Assembly: GCF_902506455.1 (NCBI RefSeq)
Contig: NZ_LR733844.1
Location: 1,191,789 to 1,255,788, forward strand
Source of the DNA: Sphingomonas sp. 8AM
GTDB lineage: Bacteria > Pseudomonadota > Alphaproteobacteria > Sphingomonadales > Sphingomonadaceae
DNA: 64,000 bases
Reading direction: 5' to 3'
The notes under the pieces were generated by a model. The model ran no database searches. It had not been told where the DNA came from and worked only from the letters and a program-made list of their open reading frames with translations. Shown in pieces: positions 41,840 through 50,864 of this stretch. Both the position numbers and the translations under genes were made by a program. Each line of letters starts with the position of its first letter. Position 1 is the stretch's first letter.

Positions 41840-44800
41840 ATGAAGCGAACGCATCTTCGTGCCGGGTTGGCGACGAGCACCGCTTTGGCATTGGTGGTCG
41901 GTTGCGGCGCCGCGATGGCGCAGGCGGGTGCCGCCACAGCCGGGCCGGTCGGCTCGGGTGCCGATGCCGGCGACATCGCCGGCGATACCGATGTTGTCGT
42001 GACAGGAGTCCGCAAGGCGCTTGAAGCCGCCGCTCGCAAGAAGCGCAATGCCGACACGGTCGTCGACTCGATCACCGCCACTGACATCGGCGCCTTTCCC
42101 GACAAGTCGGTTGCCGAGGCCTTGCAGCGCGTGCCGGGTGTGACCGTCATCCGCTCGGCGGCCAAGGATGACGTGATGCATTATTCCGCGGAGCCGTCCG
42201 GGATCGTGATCCGCGGGCTCCAGCAAGTCCGCTCCGAGTTCAACGGCCGCGATACCTTCTCCGCCACCTCCGGCTATGGCCTGTCGTGGAACGACATCTC
42301 GCCCGAGCTGATGGCGGGAGTCGACACCTACAAGAACCAGACCGCCGAGATGATCGAGGGCGGGATCGCCGGGACGGTCAACCTGCGCACGCGGCTGCCG
42401 TTCGACCAGAGCGGGCAGGTCATCGCGCTGAGCGCCACCCAGAATTACGGTGACAAGTCGAAGCGCGCTACGCCCGACCTGTCGGGTCTCTATTCCCGTC
42501 GCTTCGTCACCGGGATTGGCGAGTTCGGGATCCTGGCCAACGTTGCCTATTCGCACGTCATCACCAATTCGCGTGGCGTGACGCTGCCGCGGATGATGCC
42601 GTTTGCGCCGGGCACGTACGAGGCCGGGAAGACGACCTATATTCCATCGGGGATCGGCTTCTCCGACACCAATTACGATCGCGAGCGCTTCGGCGTGTCG
42701 CTCGCCGGGCAATGGAAGAGCAACGACGGGCGCCTGGTCGCGACCGGGCAGTTCAACCGTTCGCAATATGACACCACCTGGGTTGAGCATCAGGCGCTCA
42801 GCTATTGGGCATGGGTCGATCCGGCGAGCACGAACCATTCGACGGTCTGGACCGACGCCAGCATCCTTCAGCCGCCCGACGCGGGGCTGGGCTTCAACGA
42901 GGCGGGCGGCGGCACGCCGTTCACCTTCCGCGAGGAGGGGCTGTTCCAGAAAGGCGTCATCACCGGTTCGCGCGGTGGCTGGGGTTATGGCGCGATCGAC
43001 TGGGCGACCGGCGACCGCTACGTGCCCGGCTCGACCGATCAATACGGTGTCCTGCCCAACGGCCTGCCGCTGTTTCAACCGTGCCTCAACTCCGACGTCA
43101 GCCACGCCAACCAGCCGTGCCGAGCGGGCGCGCCGATCGACGTCGCGACGCGCTATTCGCACGAGAAGCGCGTCGTGGAGGACGCCGCGTTCAACCTGTC
43201 GTGGCAGGCGGGCGACCGGCTGACCTTCACCGCCGACTACCAGCATGTGAAGGCGACCAACTACAATTACGACATCACCTTCAACCAGCGTACCTACGCC
43301 GATGTTTCGCTCGATCTGACCGGGCGCTACCCGAAGATGACCTTGCTGTCGCCGTCGGGGTACAACCAGATCGGCGACCAGCCATTCGCCGATCCGCGCA
43401 ACTACCAGCCGGCCTCGGCGATGGACCACATTACCGACAGCGAGGGGCAGCTGGATGCCTTTCGGCTCGACGGGGTCTATGCGCTCGGCTCGCCATGGCT
43501 GTCGGAGATCCACTTCGGCGGCCGCTTCGCCAACCGTCGGCAGGAGCATCGCTGGTCGCTCTACAATTGGGCGAGCATCACCTCCGACTGGGGCGTGAAC
43601 CCGGCGGATTCGGCGTTCCTGACCAGCGGGCCAACCTATAATGCCGACGGATCGGTGCGCTTCCGCGGCTATGAACCGGGCTATTGGGAAGCGCTGAGCT
43701 ACGGCCAGAATCTGCTCGGCGGCGGGCTGCTCGGCACGTCGCCGCTGGTGTTCATGCGCTCCGACATCCTGGCCGACCCCAGCCAGACCTTCAGCCGCTT
43801 CAGCGCCACCGCACAGAGCCAGGGTGGGGCGATCGCCTCCTCGTCGTGGAACCCGATCTGCTCGCGTCCCGATGAGATCGCGGGCTCGTGCTTTACGCCG
43901 GGCGAATTGCTGTCGGTGCGCGAACGGACCAAATCCGCCTATGTCATGGCGAAGTTCGGTGGGGAGAGCGCCGATATTGCCGGCATCAATATCACCGGCA
44001 ATGTCGGCGTGCGCTGGGTGAACATCCGCAACCAGAGCGCCGGCGCGCTGAATTATGCGGTGGCGTTCACCGAGTCCGACCTTAATTGCGTGCCGCTGAC
44101 ACCGGAGGCCATCGCCGCGCTTCAGCCCGGTCAGTTCGCGGCGACGCCGGGGTGCCTTGCGGCAGGCTCGACCGAGGATCGCGCCTTTGCGAGCGGGGGG
44201 AGCACGCCCTCGACCGTGCGCGTCGACCACAATTACTGGCTGCCGAGCTTCAACCTGCGCGCCGGGCTGGGCAACGAATGGTTCGTCCGCTTCGCCGCCT
44301 CGCGGGCGATCTCCAAGCCCGACATCGGGCTGCTCAAGAATTTCACGGTGCTCAAGCGGTCATTCGTGCCACAGAGCGAGATCCGGCAGGGCAACCCCAA
44401 TCTGATCCTTGGCCCGGACGGGCAGCCGACCGGGCTGCGCTACGGCTACACCGCGACTGCCGGCAATCCGCGGCTCAAGCCTGTCAGCGCCGACCAGCTC
44501 GACCTGTCGATCGAGAAATATGACGGCAGTATCGGCTCGCTGAGTGCCGCCGCCTTCTACAAGAAGTTTCACGACTATATTCAGAACGGCATCTTCTCGA
44601 TCCCGATCGAGAACAATGGCGTGACACGCGACGTGGTGGTGACCGGGCCGACCAACGGTGACGGGGCGTCGATCTATGGCTTCGAACTGGCGTTCCAGCG
44701 ATACTTCGACTTCCTCCCCAAGCCGTTCGACGGGCTGGGTATCCAGACCAACTATACCCGCATCTTCAACAAGGGCGTCAAGAACGCCAATCTGGTCGTC

Positions 44801-45226
44801 GATACGGTGGGCGGGGACAGCACGGTGGCGCGCTCGGCGCTGGCGGGGCAGATCCAGGTCGACCGGCTGGAGAACCTGTCCGATCACGCGCTGAATGCGA
44901 TCCTGTTCTATGAGAAGGGGCCGCTTGGCGCGCGCGTGGCGTACAATTGGCGGTCGCGCTACCTCAACTCGGTCAATGATTGCTGCCTGGGCTTTCCGGT
45001 GTGGAACAAGTCGGAAGGCTTCCTCGACGCCTCGCTGCGATTTGCCATCACGCCGAACCTTGAGTTCAACCTGCAGGGATCGAACCTGCTCAACACCAAG
45101 ATCCGCATGGAGGCACAGGTCAGCGGGCCGACCAGCGAAGACCCGAGCCGCCCGGTCAAATATCTGCCTGGTGGCTGGTTCGAGCAGGATCGCCGTTTCC
45201 AGTTCGGCGTCCGCGCGAAGTTCTGA
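41840..45226 (+). CDS. TonB-dependent receptor, very large (glycan type)
   Basis: A 1128-residue outer-membrane receptor. Signal peptide ending GAAMAQ, then DVVVTGVRKALEAAARKKRNADTVVDSITATDIGAFPDKSVAEALQRVPGVTV as plug start, and a barrel ending WFEQDRRFQFGVRAKF. The FPDKSVAEALQRVPGV block is typical of glycan receptors in sphingomonads and Caulobacter. The ATG at ~41840 follows a GGGGAG-type ribosome site; a TTG two codons upstream is an alternative. A halogenase-like flavoprotein gene follows after 38 bp, a common pairing in these bacteria. It is likely the receptor for the alpha-GalNAc/galactose glycan degraded by the GH27 and GH36 enzymes (inference). Confidence 0.92.
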   Translation: MKRTHLRAGLATSTALALVVGCGAAMAQAGAATAGPVGSGADAGDIAGDTDVVVTGVRKALEAAARKKRNADTVVDSITATDIGAFPDKSVAEALQRVPGVTVIRSAAKDDVMHYSAEPSGIVIRGLQQVRSEFNGRDTFSATSGYGLSWNDISPELMAGVDTYKNQTAEMIEGGIAGTVNLRTRLPFDQSGQVIALSATQNYGDKSKRATPDLSGLYSRRFVTGIGEFGILANVAYSHVITNSRGVTLPRMMPFAPGTYEAGKTTYIPSGIGFSDTNYDRERFGVSLAGQWKSNDGRLVATGQFNRSQYDTTWVEHQALSYWAWVDPASTNHSTVWTDASILQPPDAGLGFNEAGGGTPFTFREEGLFQKGVITGSRGGWGYGAIDWATGDRYVPGSTDQYGVLPNGLPLFQPCLNSDVSHANQPCRAGAPIDVATRYSHEKRVVEDAAFNLSWQAGDRLTFTADYQHVKATNYNYDITFNQRTYADVSLDLTGRYPKMTLLSPSGYNQIGDQPFADPRNYQPASAMDHITDSEGQLDAFRLDGVYALGSPWLSEIHFGGRFANRRQEHRWSLYNWASITSDWGVNPADSAFLTSGPTYNADGSVRFRGYEPGYWEALSYGQNLLGGGLLGTSPLVFMRSDILADPSQTFSRFSATAQSQGGAIASSSWNPICSRPDEIAGSCFTPGELLSVRERTKSAYVMAKFGGESADIAGINITGNVGVRWVNIRNQSAGALNYAVAFTESDLNCVPLTPEAIAALQPGQFAATPGCLAAGSTEDRAFASGGSTPSTVRVDHNYWLPSFNLRAGLGNEWFVRFAASRAISKPDIGLLKNFTVLKRSFVPQSEIRQGNPNLILGPDGQPTGLRYGYTATAGNPRLKPVSADQLDLSIEKYDGSIGSLSAAAFYKKFHDYIQNGIFSIPIENNGVTRDVVVTGPTNGDGASIYGFELAFQRYFDFLPKPFDGLGIQTNYTRIFNKGVKNANLVVDTVGGDSTVARSALAGQIQVDRLENLSDHALNAILFYEKGPLGARVAYNWRSRYLNSVNDCCLGFPVWNKSEGFLDASLRFAITPNLEFNLQGSNLLNTKIRMEAQVSGPTSEDPSRPVKYLPGGWFEQDRRFQFGVRAKF

Positions 45227-45264
45227 TCGATGGCGACGCAGCCCCGAATTGCTGGAAGGACACG

Positions 45265-46749
45265 ATGCAGCGGATCGTGATCCTGGGCGGAGGCACCGCC
45301 GGCTGGATGGCGGCGGCGTGCGTGGCGCGGGTGCTGGGCGCGCCGGGACGCACGATCACGCTGGTCGAATCGCCGACGATCGGCACCGTGGGGGTCGGAG
45401 AGGCGACGATCCCGATGATCGAGAGCTTCCACCGGATGCTCGGGCTGTCGGCGGTCGATGTGCTGCGCGCGACCGCGGCGACGTTCAAGCTGGGGATCGA
45501 GTTCGTCGACTGGACGCGACGGGGTGAGCGCTACTTTCATCCGTTCGGCACGATCGGCGCCGATCTGAACGGCATCGGCTTCGTCCAGCATTGGCTGCGG
45601 CACCGCGCCGGTGGTGGCACGAGTGCGCTGCTCGACTACAGCGCCGAGGCGCAGGCCGCGGCGGCCGGCAGGTTCGGGATGGTGCAGCTGACTTCCCCGG
45701 ACGCCGCGACGCCGCTCCATTTCGCCTACCACTTCGACGCGACGCTCTATGCCATGATGTTGCGCCGCTATGCCGAGCGGCTGGGTGCCGTGCGGATTGA
45801 GGGCGAGGTCGCCTCGGTGCGGCGTGATGCGGAAAGCGGTGACGTTGCGGCATTGCTGCTCGCCGACGGTCGGACGGTAGAGGGAGACTTCTTCCTCGAC
45901 TGCTCGGGATTCGCGGGCGTGCTGATCGAGGGCGAGCTGGCGGCGGGCTACGACGATTGGAGCCGCTGGCTGCCGTGCAATCGCGCACTGGCGGTCGCGA
46001 GCCCGCCAATGTCGCCGTGTCCGCCGTTCACCCGGGCGACGGCGCTGGAGGCCGGTTGGCGATGGCGCATCCCGCTCCGCCATCGCACCGGCAATGGTCA
46101 CGTCTTTTGCGACGCCTTCGTAAGTGAGGACGAGGCGGCAACGCGGCTTTGTGGCGCGATCGGCGACCCGCGCGCGACGCCGCGCCCGCTGCGGTTTACC
46201 ACGGGTCGGCGGCGGCGCGCGTGGGTGCGCAACGTCGTCGCGCTCGGTCTGGCGAGCGGATTCGTCGAGCCGCTGGAGAGCACCTCGATCTTCATGATCC
46301 AGTCGGCGCTCGCCAAGTTGATGACGCTGTTTCCGCGCGACGGCCGGGTCAGCGCGCGCGTGGTCGACCAGTATAACGCGATGATCGCGACCGAGTGGGA
46401 ACGCGTCCGCGACTTTATCGTCGCGCATTACAAGGTTACCGCGCGTGACGACACACCGTTCTGGCGACATTGCCGGTCGATGGCGGTGCCGGATTCGCTC
46501 TCCGAACGGCTGGCGCTGTTCGAGGAGGAGGGCGTGTTCGTCGAACAGCCGCACGACCTGTTCAAGGAAGCCAATTGGGTCGCGGTGCTGGCGGGGCAGG
46601 GACTGATCCCGCGCCGACACCATCCGGTCGCCGCGATCGCTCCGCTGCCGGTGCTAAACGCGCAACTGGCACGGATGCGCGCCGCCGTCGCCGCGCACGT
46701 CGCTGCGCTGCCCGATCACGACACCTATCTGGCGCGCTGCGTCGCCTGA
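45265..46749 (+). CDS. Flavin-dependent tryptophan-halogenase-family protein
   Basis: A 494-residue FAD protein. It has an N-terminal GGGTAGW nucleotide-binding motif, VGEATIP at ~49-55, the conserved lysine K75 in AATFKLGIEF (equivalent to the catalytic lysine of tryptophan 7-halogenase), the family's W-x-W-x-I-P at 265-270 (WRWRIP) and FVEPLESTSIF carrying the active-site glutamate. All known halogenase active-site features are kept. Such genes often sit next to TBDRs in sphingomonads and Caulobacter without any natural-product cluster, so the physiological substrate is unknown. GGAAGGA precedes ATG 45265. Confidence 0.88.
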   Translation: MQRIVILGGGTAGWMAAACVARVLGAPGRTITLVESPTIGTVGVGEATIPMIESFHRMLGLSAVDVLRATAATFKLGIEFVDWTRRGERYFHPFGTIGADLNGIGFVQHWLRHRAGGGTSALLDYSAEAQAAAAGRFGMVQLTSPDAATPLHFAYHFDATLYAMMLRRYAERLGAVRIEGEVASVRRDAESGDVAALLLADGRTVEGDFFLDCSGFAGVLIEGELAAGYDDWSRWLPCNRALAVASPPMSPCPPFTRATALEAGWRWRIPLRHRTGNGHVFCDAFVSEDEAATRLCGAIGDPRATPRPLRFTTGRRRRAWVRNVVALGLASGFVEPLESTSIFMIQSALAKLMTLFPRDGRVSARVVDQYNAMIATEWERVRDFIVAHYKVTARDDTPFWRHCRSMAVPDSLSERLALFEEEGVFVEQPHDLFKEANWVAVLAGQGLIPRRHHPVAAIAPLPVLNAQLARMRAAVAAHVAALPDHDTYLARCVA

Positions 46750-46767
46750 CCGTTCAAGGAATTTGCG

Positions 46768-48687
46768 ATGCGCCTTCCGCGCCTGACCCTGTCTGCACTG
46801 GCCCTGCTCGCGGCCTCGACCGCGGTTCACGCCGCGTCCGATCCGCTCGCCCCCGCCGGACGCTGGACCTTGCCTGACCGTCCGGCGGCGCGGACCCCGC
46901 CGATGGGATGGAGTTCATGGAACGCGTTCCGTACCGACGTCGACGAGGCAAAGGTGCTCGGCGCGGCACAGACGTTGGTCGACAGCGGGCTGGCGCGGCT
47001 CGGCTATCGCTACGTCAACGTCGACGACGGCTGGTGGCTGAAGCGCCGGACTGGCGACGGGCGACTGCTGATCCGTACGGCGATCTTCCCGTCGGCGTCG
47101 GTGCCGGACGGTGACAGCAGCTTCCGGCCGTTCACCGACCGGCTGCACGCGATGGGGTTGAAGGCCGGACTCTACAGCGACATCGGCCGCAACGCCTGTT
47201 CGCAGGCCTATGACCTACAGTCGCCGAACCTGCCTGAGGGCACGACCATGGAGCGCGAAGTCGGGCTGTACGGGCATGTCGATCAGGACATCGCCCTGTT
47301 CTTCCGCGACTGGGGTTTCGATTACCTCAAGGTCGATGCGTGCGGCATCAACGTCTATGCGGCGGGGGCGCCGGTGGTAGTGCAGAACGGCTATCGCGCC
47401 CTTCCGCCGTTGATCGATCAGGCGTCGATCAACCGCACCGACGTGTCGCAGGTCCGCTCGCTATACGCGGACGTTGCTGCCGCGCTACGCCGCTATGCGC
47501 CGGACGGCGACGCGATCCTGTCGCTGTGCACCTGGGGCAGTGCCGATGTGCGCCGCTGGGGAAAGGAGATCGGCCATCTGTGGCGTACCAGTCAGGACAT
47601 CACGCCCAACTGGACACGGATGCTCCACAATTTCGACAGCGCCTCGACCCGCGCGCTCTATGCGAAACCGGGGGCGTGGAACGATCCCGACATGCTGTTC
47701 ATCGGACACGGCGACTTTGATGCCAGGCATCTGACCGAGGCGCGATCGCATTTCGCGCTGTGGGCGATCATCAACGCGCCGCTGTTCATCGGATTCGACC
47801 TGCGCGGCGCACCGAAGAGCCTGATGGAAATCTGGGGCAATGCCGACATCGTCCGCGTCAATCAGGACCCGGGCGGGCATCAGGGGGTGATCGCGTATGC
47901 GTCCGACGACGTGCAGGCGATCGTCAAGACGCTGAGCAACGGTCACAAGGCGGTCGTGCTGTTCAATCGTGGGCTCGCGCCGGCGACGATGGAGCTGACA
48001 GCGGCGCAGATGAAGCTGGCGGCGGATGCGCCGATCACGCTGCGCGATCTGTGGACGGGCAAGACGCTGCCCGCCTTTACCGGCGAGACCCGCTTCGATC
48101 TCGCACCGCGCGAGACACGGATCTTCGAGGTATCGGGCACGCGCCGGCTGCGTGACGGCATGTACCTGTCCGAGGTGCCCGGTGACGTCAACGTTGCGGT
48201 CGACGGGATCACCGCCTCCGAGCCCGACCCGGTGGTACACCGGATGATGGGGCAATGGAGCGGCACGCGCGACACCGGCGAGCGCCCGGTCTATGCGGGC
48301 TGGGGCGGGGCGCAAGCCGATGCGACTCCCTATGACCAGACGCTGCAGGTCGCCGGGCGAGCGTTCGACACCGGGCTGGGCGTGCTCGCGGGGTCGCGGC
48401 TGGAGGTGCGCAACACGCGCGGCGCGACGCGGTTCGAGGCGCTGGTCGGGGTGGATGACTCGACCCGCAACACGCGCGATGCGACCGAGTTTTTCGTCTA
48501 TGGCGACGGCCGATTGCTCGCACGCAGTGGGGCGCGGCGGTTCGGCGACGTGGTTACCTCGCTCTCGGCCGATGTGCATGACGTGAAGGTGATCGAGCTG
48601 GTCACGCGTGCTGTCCGACGGGCCAGCGACCTGCCGATCGTGACGACCTGGGCCGAGGCGGCGCTGCGCGGCGGAACGGTGCGATGA
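46768..48687 (+). CDS. GH27 alpha-galactosidase / alpha-N-acetylgalactosaminidase with C-terminal NPCBM domain
   Basis: A 639-residue exported enzyme: signal peptide ending AVHAA, then the GH27 barrel start TPPMGWSSWNAF (~43-54). The nucleophile is D190 in DYLKVDACG, the acid/base D277 in LWRTSQDIT, and GAWNDPDMLFIG is conserved. A beta-sandwich follows, then a C-terminal NPCBM-type domain (~490-635, VYAGWGGAQADATPYDQTLQVAGRAFDTGLGVLAGSRLEV). It cleaves terminal alpha-galactosyl or alpha-GalNAc residues; with AgaS and the AgaK-like kinase in the locus, GalNAc is plausible. The DUF4832 gene starts in a 4-bp ATGA overlap. Confidence 0.92.
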   Translation: MRLPRLTLSALALLAASTAVHAASDPLAPAGRWTLPDRPAARTPPMGWSSWNAFRTDVDEAKVLGAAQTLVDSGLARLGYRYVNVDDGWWLKRRTGDGRLLIRTAIFPSASVPDGDSSFRPFTDRLHAMGLKAGLYSDIGRNACSQAYDLQSPNLPEGTTMEREVGLYGHVDQDIALFFRDWGFDYLKVDACGINVYAAGAPVVVQNGYRALPPLIDQASINRTDVSQVRSLYADVAAALRRYAPDGDAILSLCTWGSADVRRWGKEIGHLWRTSQDITPNWTRMLHNFDSASTRALYAKPGAWNDPDMLFIGHGDFDARHLTEARSHFALWAIINAPLFIGFDLRGAPKSLMEIWGNADIVRVNQDPGGHQGVIAYASDDVQAIVKTLSNGHKAVVLFNRGLAPATMELTAAQMKLAADAPITLRDLWTGKTLPAFTGETRFDLAPRETRIFEVSGTRRLRDGMYLSEVPGDVNVAVDGITASEPDPVVHRMMGQWSGTRDTGERPVYAGWGGAQADATPYDQTLQVAGRAFDTGLGVLAGSRLEVRNTRGATRFEALVGVDDSTRNTRDATEFFVYGDGRLLARSGARRFGDVVTSLSADVHDVKVIELVTRAVRRASDLPIVTTWAEAALRGGTVR

Positions 48688-50087
48688 TCGCGCCGGCCGC
48701 CATGCTGCTGGCCATGCAGACCGTTACCTTGACGCCGAGCGACGCGGAGATCGCGAATCCCGAACGCGGCTTCTATCGCGCCGGCAATCGCGACCTCGCC
48801 GCACTCGATCAGGCGTCACTGGAGCGCGTCTATGCCGGGGGCGAGCGGCTGGTTTATGCGCGGATCGATCTGGTGCGCTATCGCAATGCGCCGATCGAGG
48901 CGCGCACACTCGACGGGCTGGCGCGCGGCTTCGCGGCGGCGCGCGCGGCGGGCGTCAAGCTGATCGTCCGCGCGGTCTACAATTACCCGCACGGGGAAAC
49001 CGACTATCATGCCGCGCAGGATGCGCCACTGTCGGTCGTGCGCGCGCATCTCGCGCAGCTGCAGCCGTTGTTCGCGGCCAATGCCGACGTGATCGCCTTC
49101 GTGCAGGCTGGCTTTATCGGCGCGTGGGGCGAATGGCATTCCTCGTCGAACGATCTGACCAGCACGCCGAACCGGCGCGCGGTGCGCGATGCGTTGCTGG
49201 CCGCGGTGCCGCGCGAGCGGTCGATCCAGTTCCGCTATCCGCCCGATCTGATCACGTGGGGACCGATGCAACGGATCGGTTTCCACAACGATTGCTTCAT
49301 GGCGAGCCAGACCGATGTCGGGACCTTTTCCGAAGAGCCCGCGCAACGCGTGCCCGAACAGGCGGCGATGGCCAGACTGACCGCCGACGCGCCCTTCGGC
49401 GGAGAAACCTGCAATCCGGCCGACGATCCCGGCGCGATCCCACGTACCGGTTGCGCGGCGATCCGCGATGAAGGCGCGCGCTATCATCTGAGCTATCTCA
49501 ATGCCGATTACTATCGGCGGCTGTTCCACGATCGCTGGATCGCGGGCGGGTGTATGGCGGAGGTGCAGCGGAAGCTCGGCTATCGCTTCGCGCTGGTTAG
49601 TGCGTCGATTGCGCCGCGTGCGCAGGCCGGCGGCGAATGGCCGACGCAGGTGGCGATCCGCAACGAAGGCTGGGCGCGATTGACGAACGCGCGACCGCTG
49701 CAAATCGTTTTGATCGAGCGGGATGGCGGAGCGATGCGCCGCCTGACGATGGGTTCGGCCGATCCCCGAGCATGGCTTCCCGGCGCCGTGACGACGGTGA
49801 AGGCAGCGATCCGTTTGCCGGTCGATCTTGCGCCGGGCGCTTACGACATCGCACTCGCGCTGCCCGACGATGCGCCAGCGCTGCGCGACAACCCGCGTTT
49901 CGCGATCCGCTTTGCCAACGAAGACCGGCCCGATCGCGGGCAAGGCTGGCAGAACAGCGCCGGTCTGTTCCGGATCGGCCTGACCTTGCAGGTCGAGAAA
50001 AGGCGTCAGGTCAGTCTCGTGCCGTCGCGCGCGGCGCGGGCTTTGTCATCGCCCGGCGGATCGCTGCCTCCGCGACCGGCGCCATGA
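48684..50087 (+). CDS. DUF4832/DUF4874-containing protein, putative carbohydrate-active or glycan-binding
   Basis: A 467-residue protein. The N-terminal ANPERGFYRAGNRDLAALDQASLERVYAGGERLVYARIDL (~24-64) is typical of DUF4874. The middle part with VIAFVQAGFIGAWGEWHSSSNDL and FHNDCFMASQTDVGTF resembles DUF4832. A C-terminal beta-sandwich (~310-430) follows. The fold suggests a TIM-barrel glycosidase-like enzyme, with conserved E in GEWH, but activity is unknown. No strong signal peptide: MIAPAAMLLAMQTVT is short. It is translationally coupled to the GH27 gene, so it probably acts on the same glycan. Its last 77 bases overlap the convergent GDSL gene. Confidence 0.75.
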   Translation: MIAPAAMLLAMQTVTLTPSDAEIANPERGFYRAGNRDLAALDQASLERVYAGGERLVYARIDLVRYRNAPIEARTLDGLARGFAAARAAGVKLIVRAVYNYPHGETDYHAAQDAPLSVVRAHLAQLQPLFAANADVIAFVQAGFIGAWGEWHSSSNDLTSTPNRRAVRDALLAAVPRERSIQFRYPPDLITWGPMQRIGFHNDCFMASQTDVGTFSEEPAQRVPEQAAMARLTADAPFGGETCNPADDPGAIPRTGCAAIRDEGARYHLSYLNADYYRRLFHDRWIAGGCMAEVQRKLGYRFALVSASIAPRAQAGGEWPTQVAIRNEGWARLTNARPLQIVLIERDGGAMRRLTMGSADPRAWLPGAVTTVKAAIRLPVDLAPGAYDIALALPDDAPALRDNPRFAIRFANEDRPDRGQGWQNSAGLFRIGLTLQVEKRRQVSLVPSRAARALSSPGGSLPPRPAP

Positions 50088-50757
50088 CCGCATAGCCAGC
50101 CTTGTTCGGGTGGACGCCGTCCGAAGTCCACGCCGCCTTCAGCGCTGGCCCGTCATGCAGCGCGCTCCAATAATCGGCGTAGATGGCGCCGGTTCGCGCC
50201 GCATAGTCCTTCATCCATGCATTGAGCGCCACGATCCGCGGCGCTGGCTCGACCCCCGCCCGCCACGGAAAGTGATCTGCCGGCGGGATCGAGGCAAGGA
50301 TGACGCGGATGCCGTGCGCGCGCGCCAGCTCCGCCATCGACATCAGGTTCGCCTTGGTCTGCTCCGCGGTCATCGGACCGGTGTTGCCGGCGATGTCGTT
50401 GGTGCCGGCCATGATCTGGACGACCTGCGGATGGAGATCGATTACGTCCTGCCGGAAGCGCAGCAGCATCTGCGGGGTCGTCTGCCCGCTGATGCCACGG
50501 CCATAACGGCCGGGCGCGAAGAAGCCGGGCACCATGTCGAACCAGCCCTGTGTGATCGAGTCGCCCATGAAGACGACCCTGACCGGTGCGGTCACGCGGG
50601 CGTTGGCGTCCCGATAGCGGCCGAGCCACGCGAAGTCCCTGTGCAGCCGCTGCTCGGCATCGGACTCGGGTCGCGTGTTCCCGCCGGCGGGCGGCGGGGT
50701 CTGCGCGAGGACAGCGCAGGGCAACGTGGTCAGGATCAGGGCGAGCGATCGCTTCAT
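50011..50757 (-). CDS. Exported SGNH/GDSL-family hydrolase
   Basis: A 248-residue protein with signal peptide (MKRSLALILTTLPCAVLAQ). The SGNH blocks are complete: FMGDSITQGW with the nucleophilic serine (~63-72), RGISGQTTPQM with the oxyanion glycine, IMAGTNDIAGN, and DGVHPNKAGY with the catalytic Asp and His. It resembles acetylhydrolases that remove acetyl or other acyl groups from glycans. It is transcribed toward the DUF4832 gene (77-bp tail overlap) and away from the LacI gene. It may deacetylate the glycan of either neighbouring locus; the sequence does not decide. Confidence 0.88.
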   Translation of the reverse strand: MKRSLALILTTLPCAVLAQTPPPAGGNTRPESDAEQRLHRDFAWLGRYRDANARVTAPVRVVFMGDSITQGWFDMVPGFFAPGRYGRGISGQTTPQMLLRFRQDVIDLHPQVVQIMAGTNDIAGNTGPMTAEQTKANLMSMAELARAHGIRVILASIPPADHFPWRAGVEPAPRIVALNAWMKDYAARTGAIYADYWSALHDGPALKAAWTSDGVHPNKAGYAVMAPVAEAAIRRAMTKPAPRATARD

Positions 50758-50864
50758 CGACGGGTGCTCCGCTTGTCAAACATCAGAGGGATTCGGCCGG
50801 TTTCTCAACGACAGCCGAAGAGAAGATCATTGCGACCGGAAAGTCTATCGACAAAGGTCTTGGG

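Noticed and set aside
41489..44230. 913-codon minus-strand frame
   Set aside because: It is antisense to the kinase and TBDR genes, with His/Arg-rich composition typical of shadow frames.
45265..46749. Natural-product halogenation cluster
   Set aside because: There are no NRPS, PKS or other biosynthetic genes. All neighbours are glycan-use genes.
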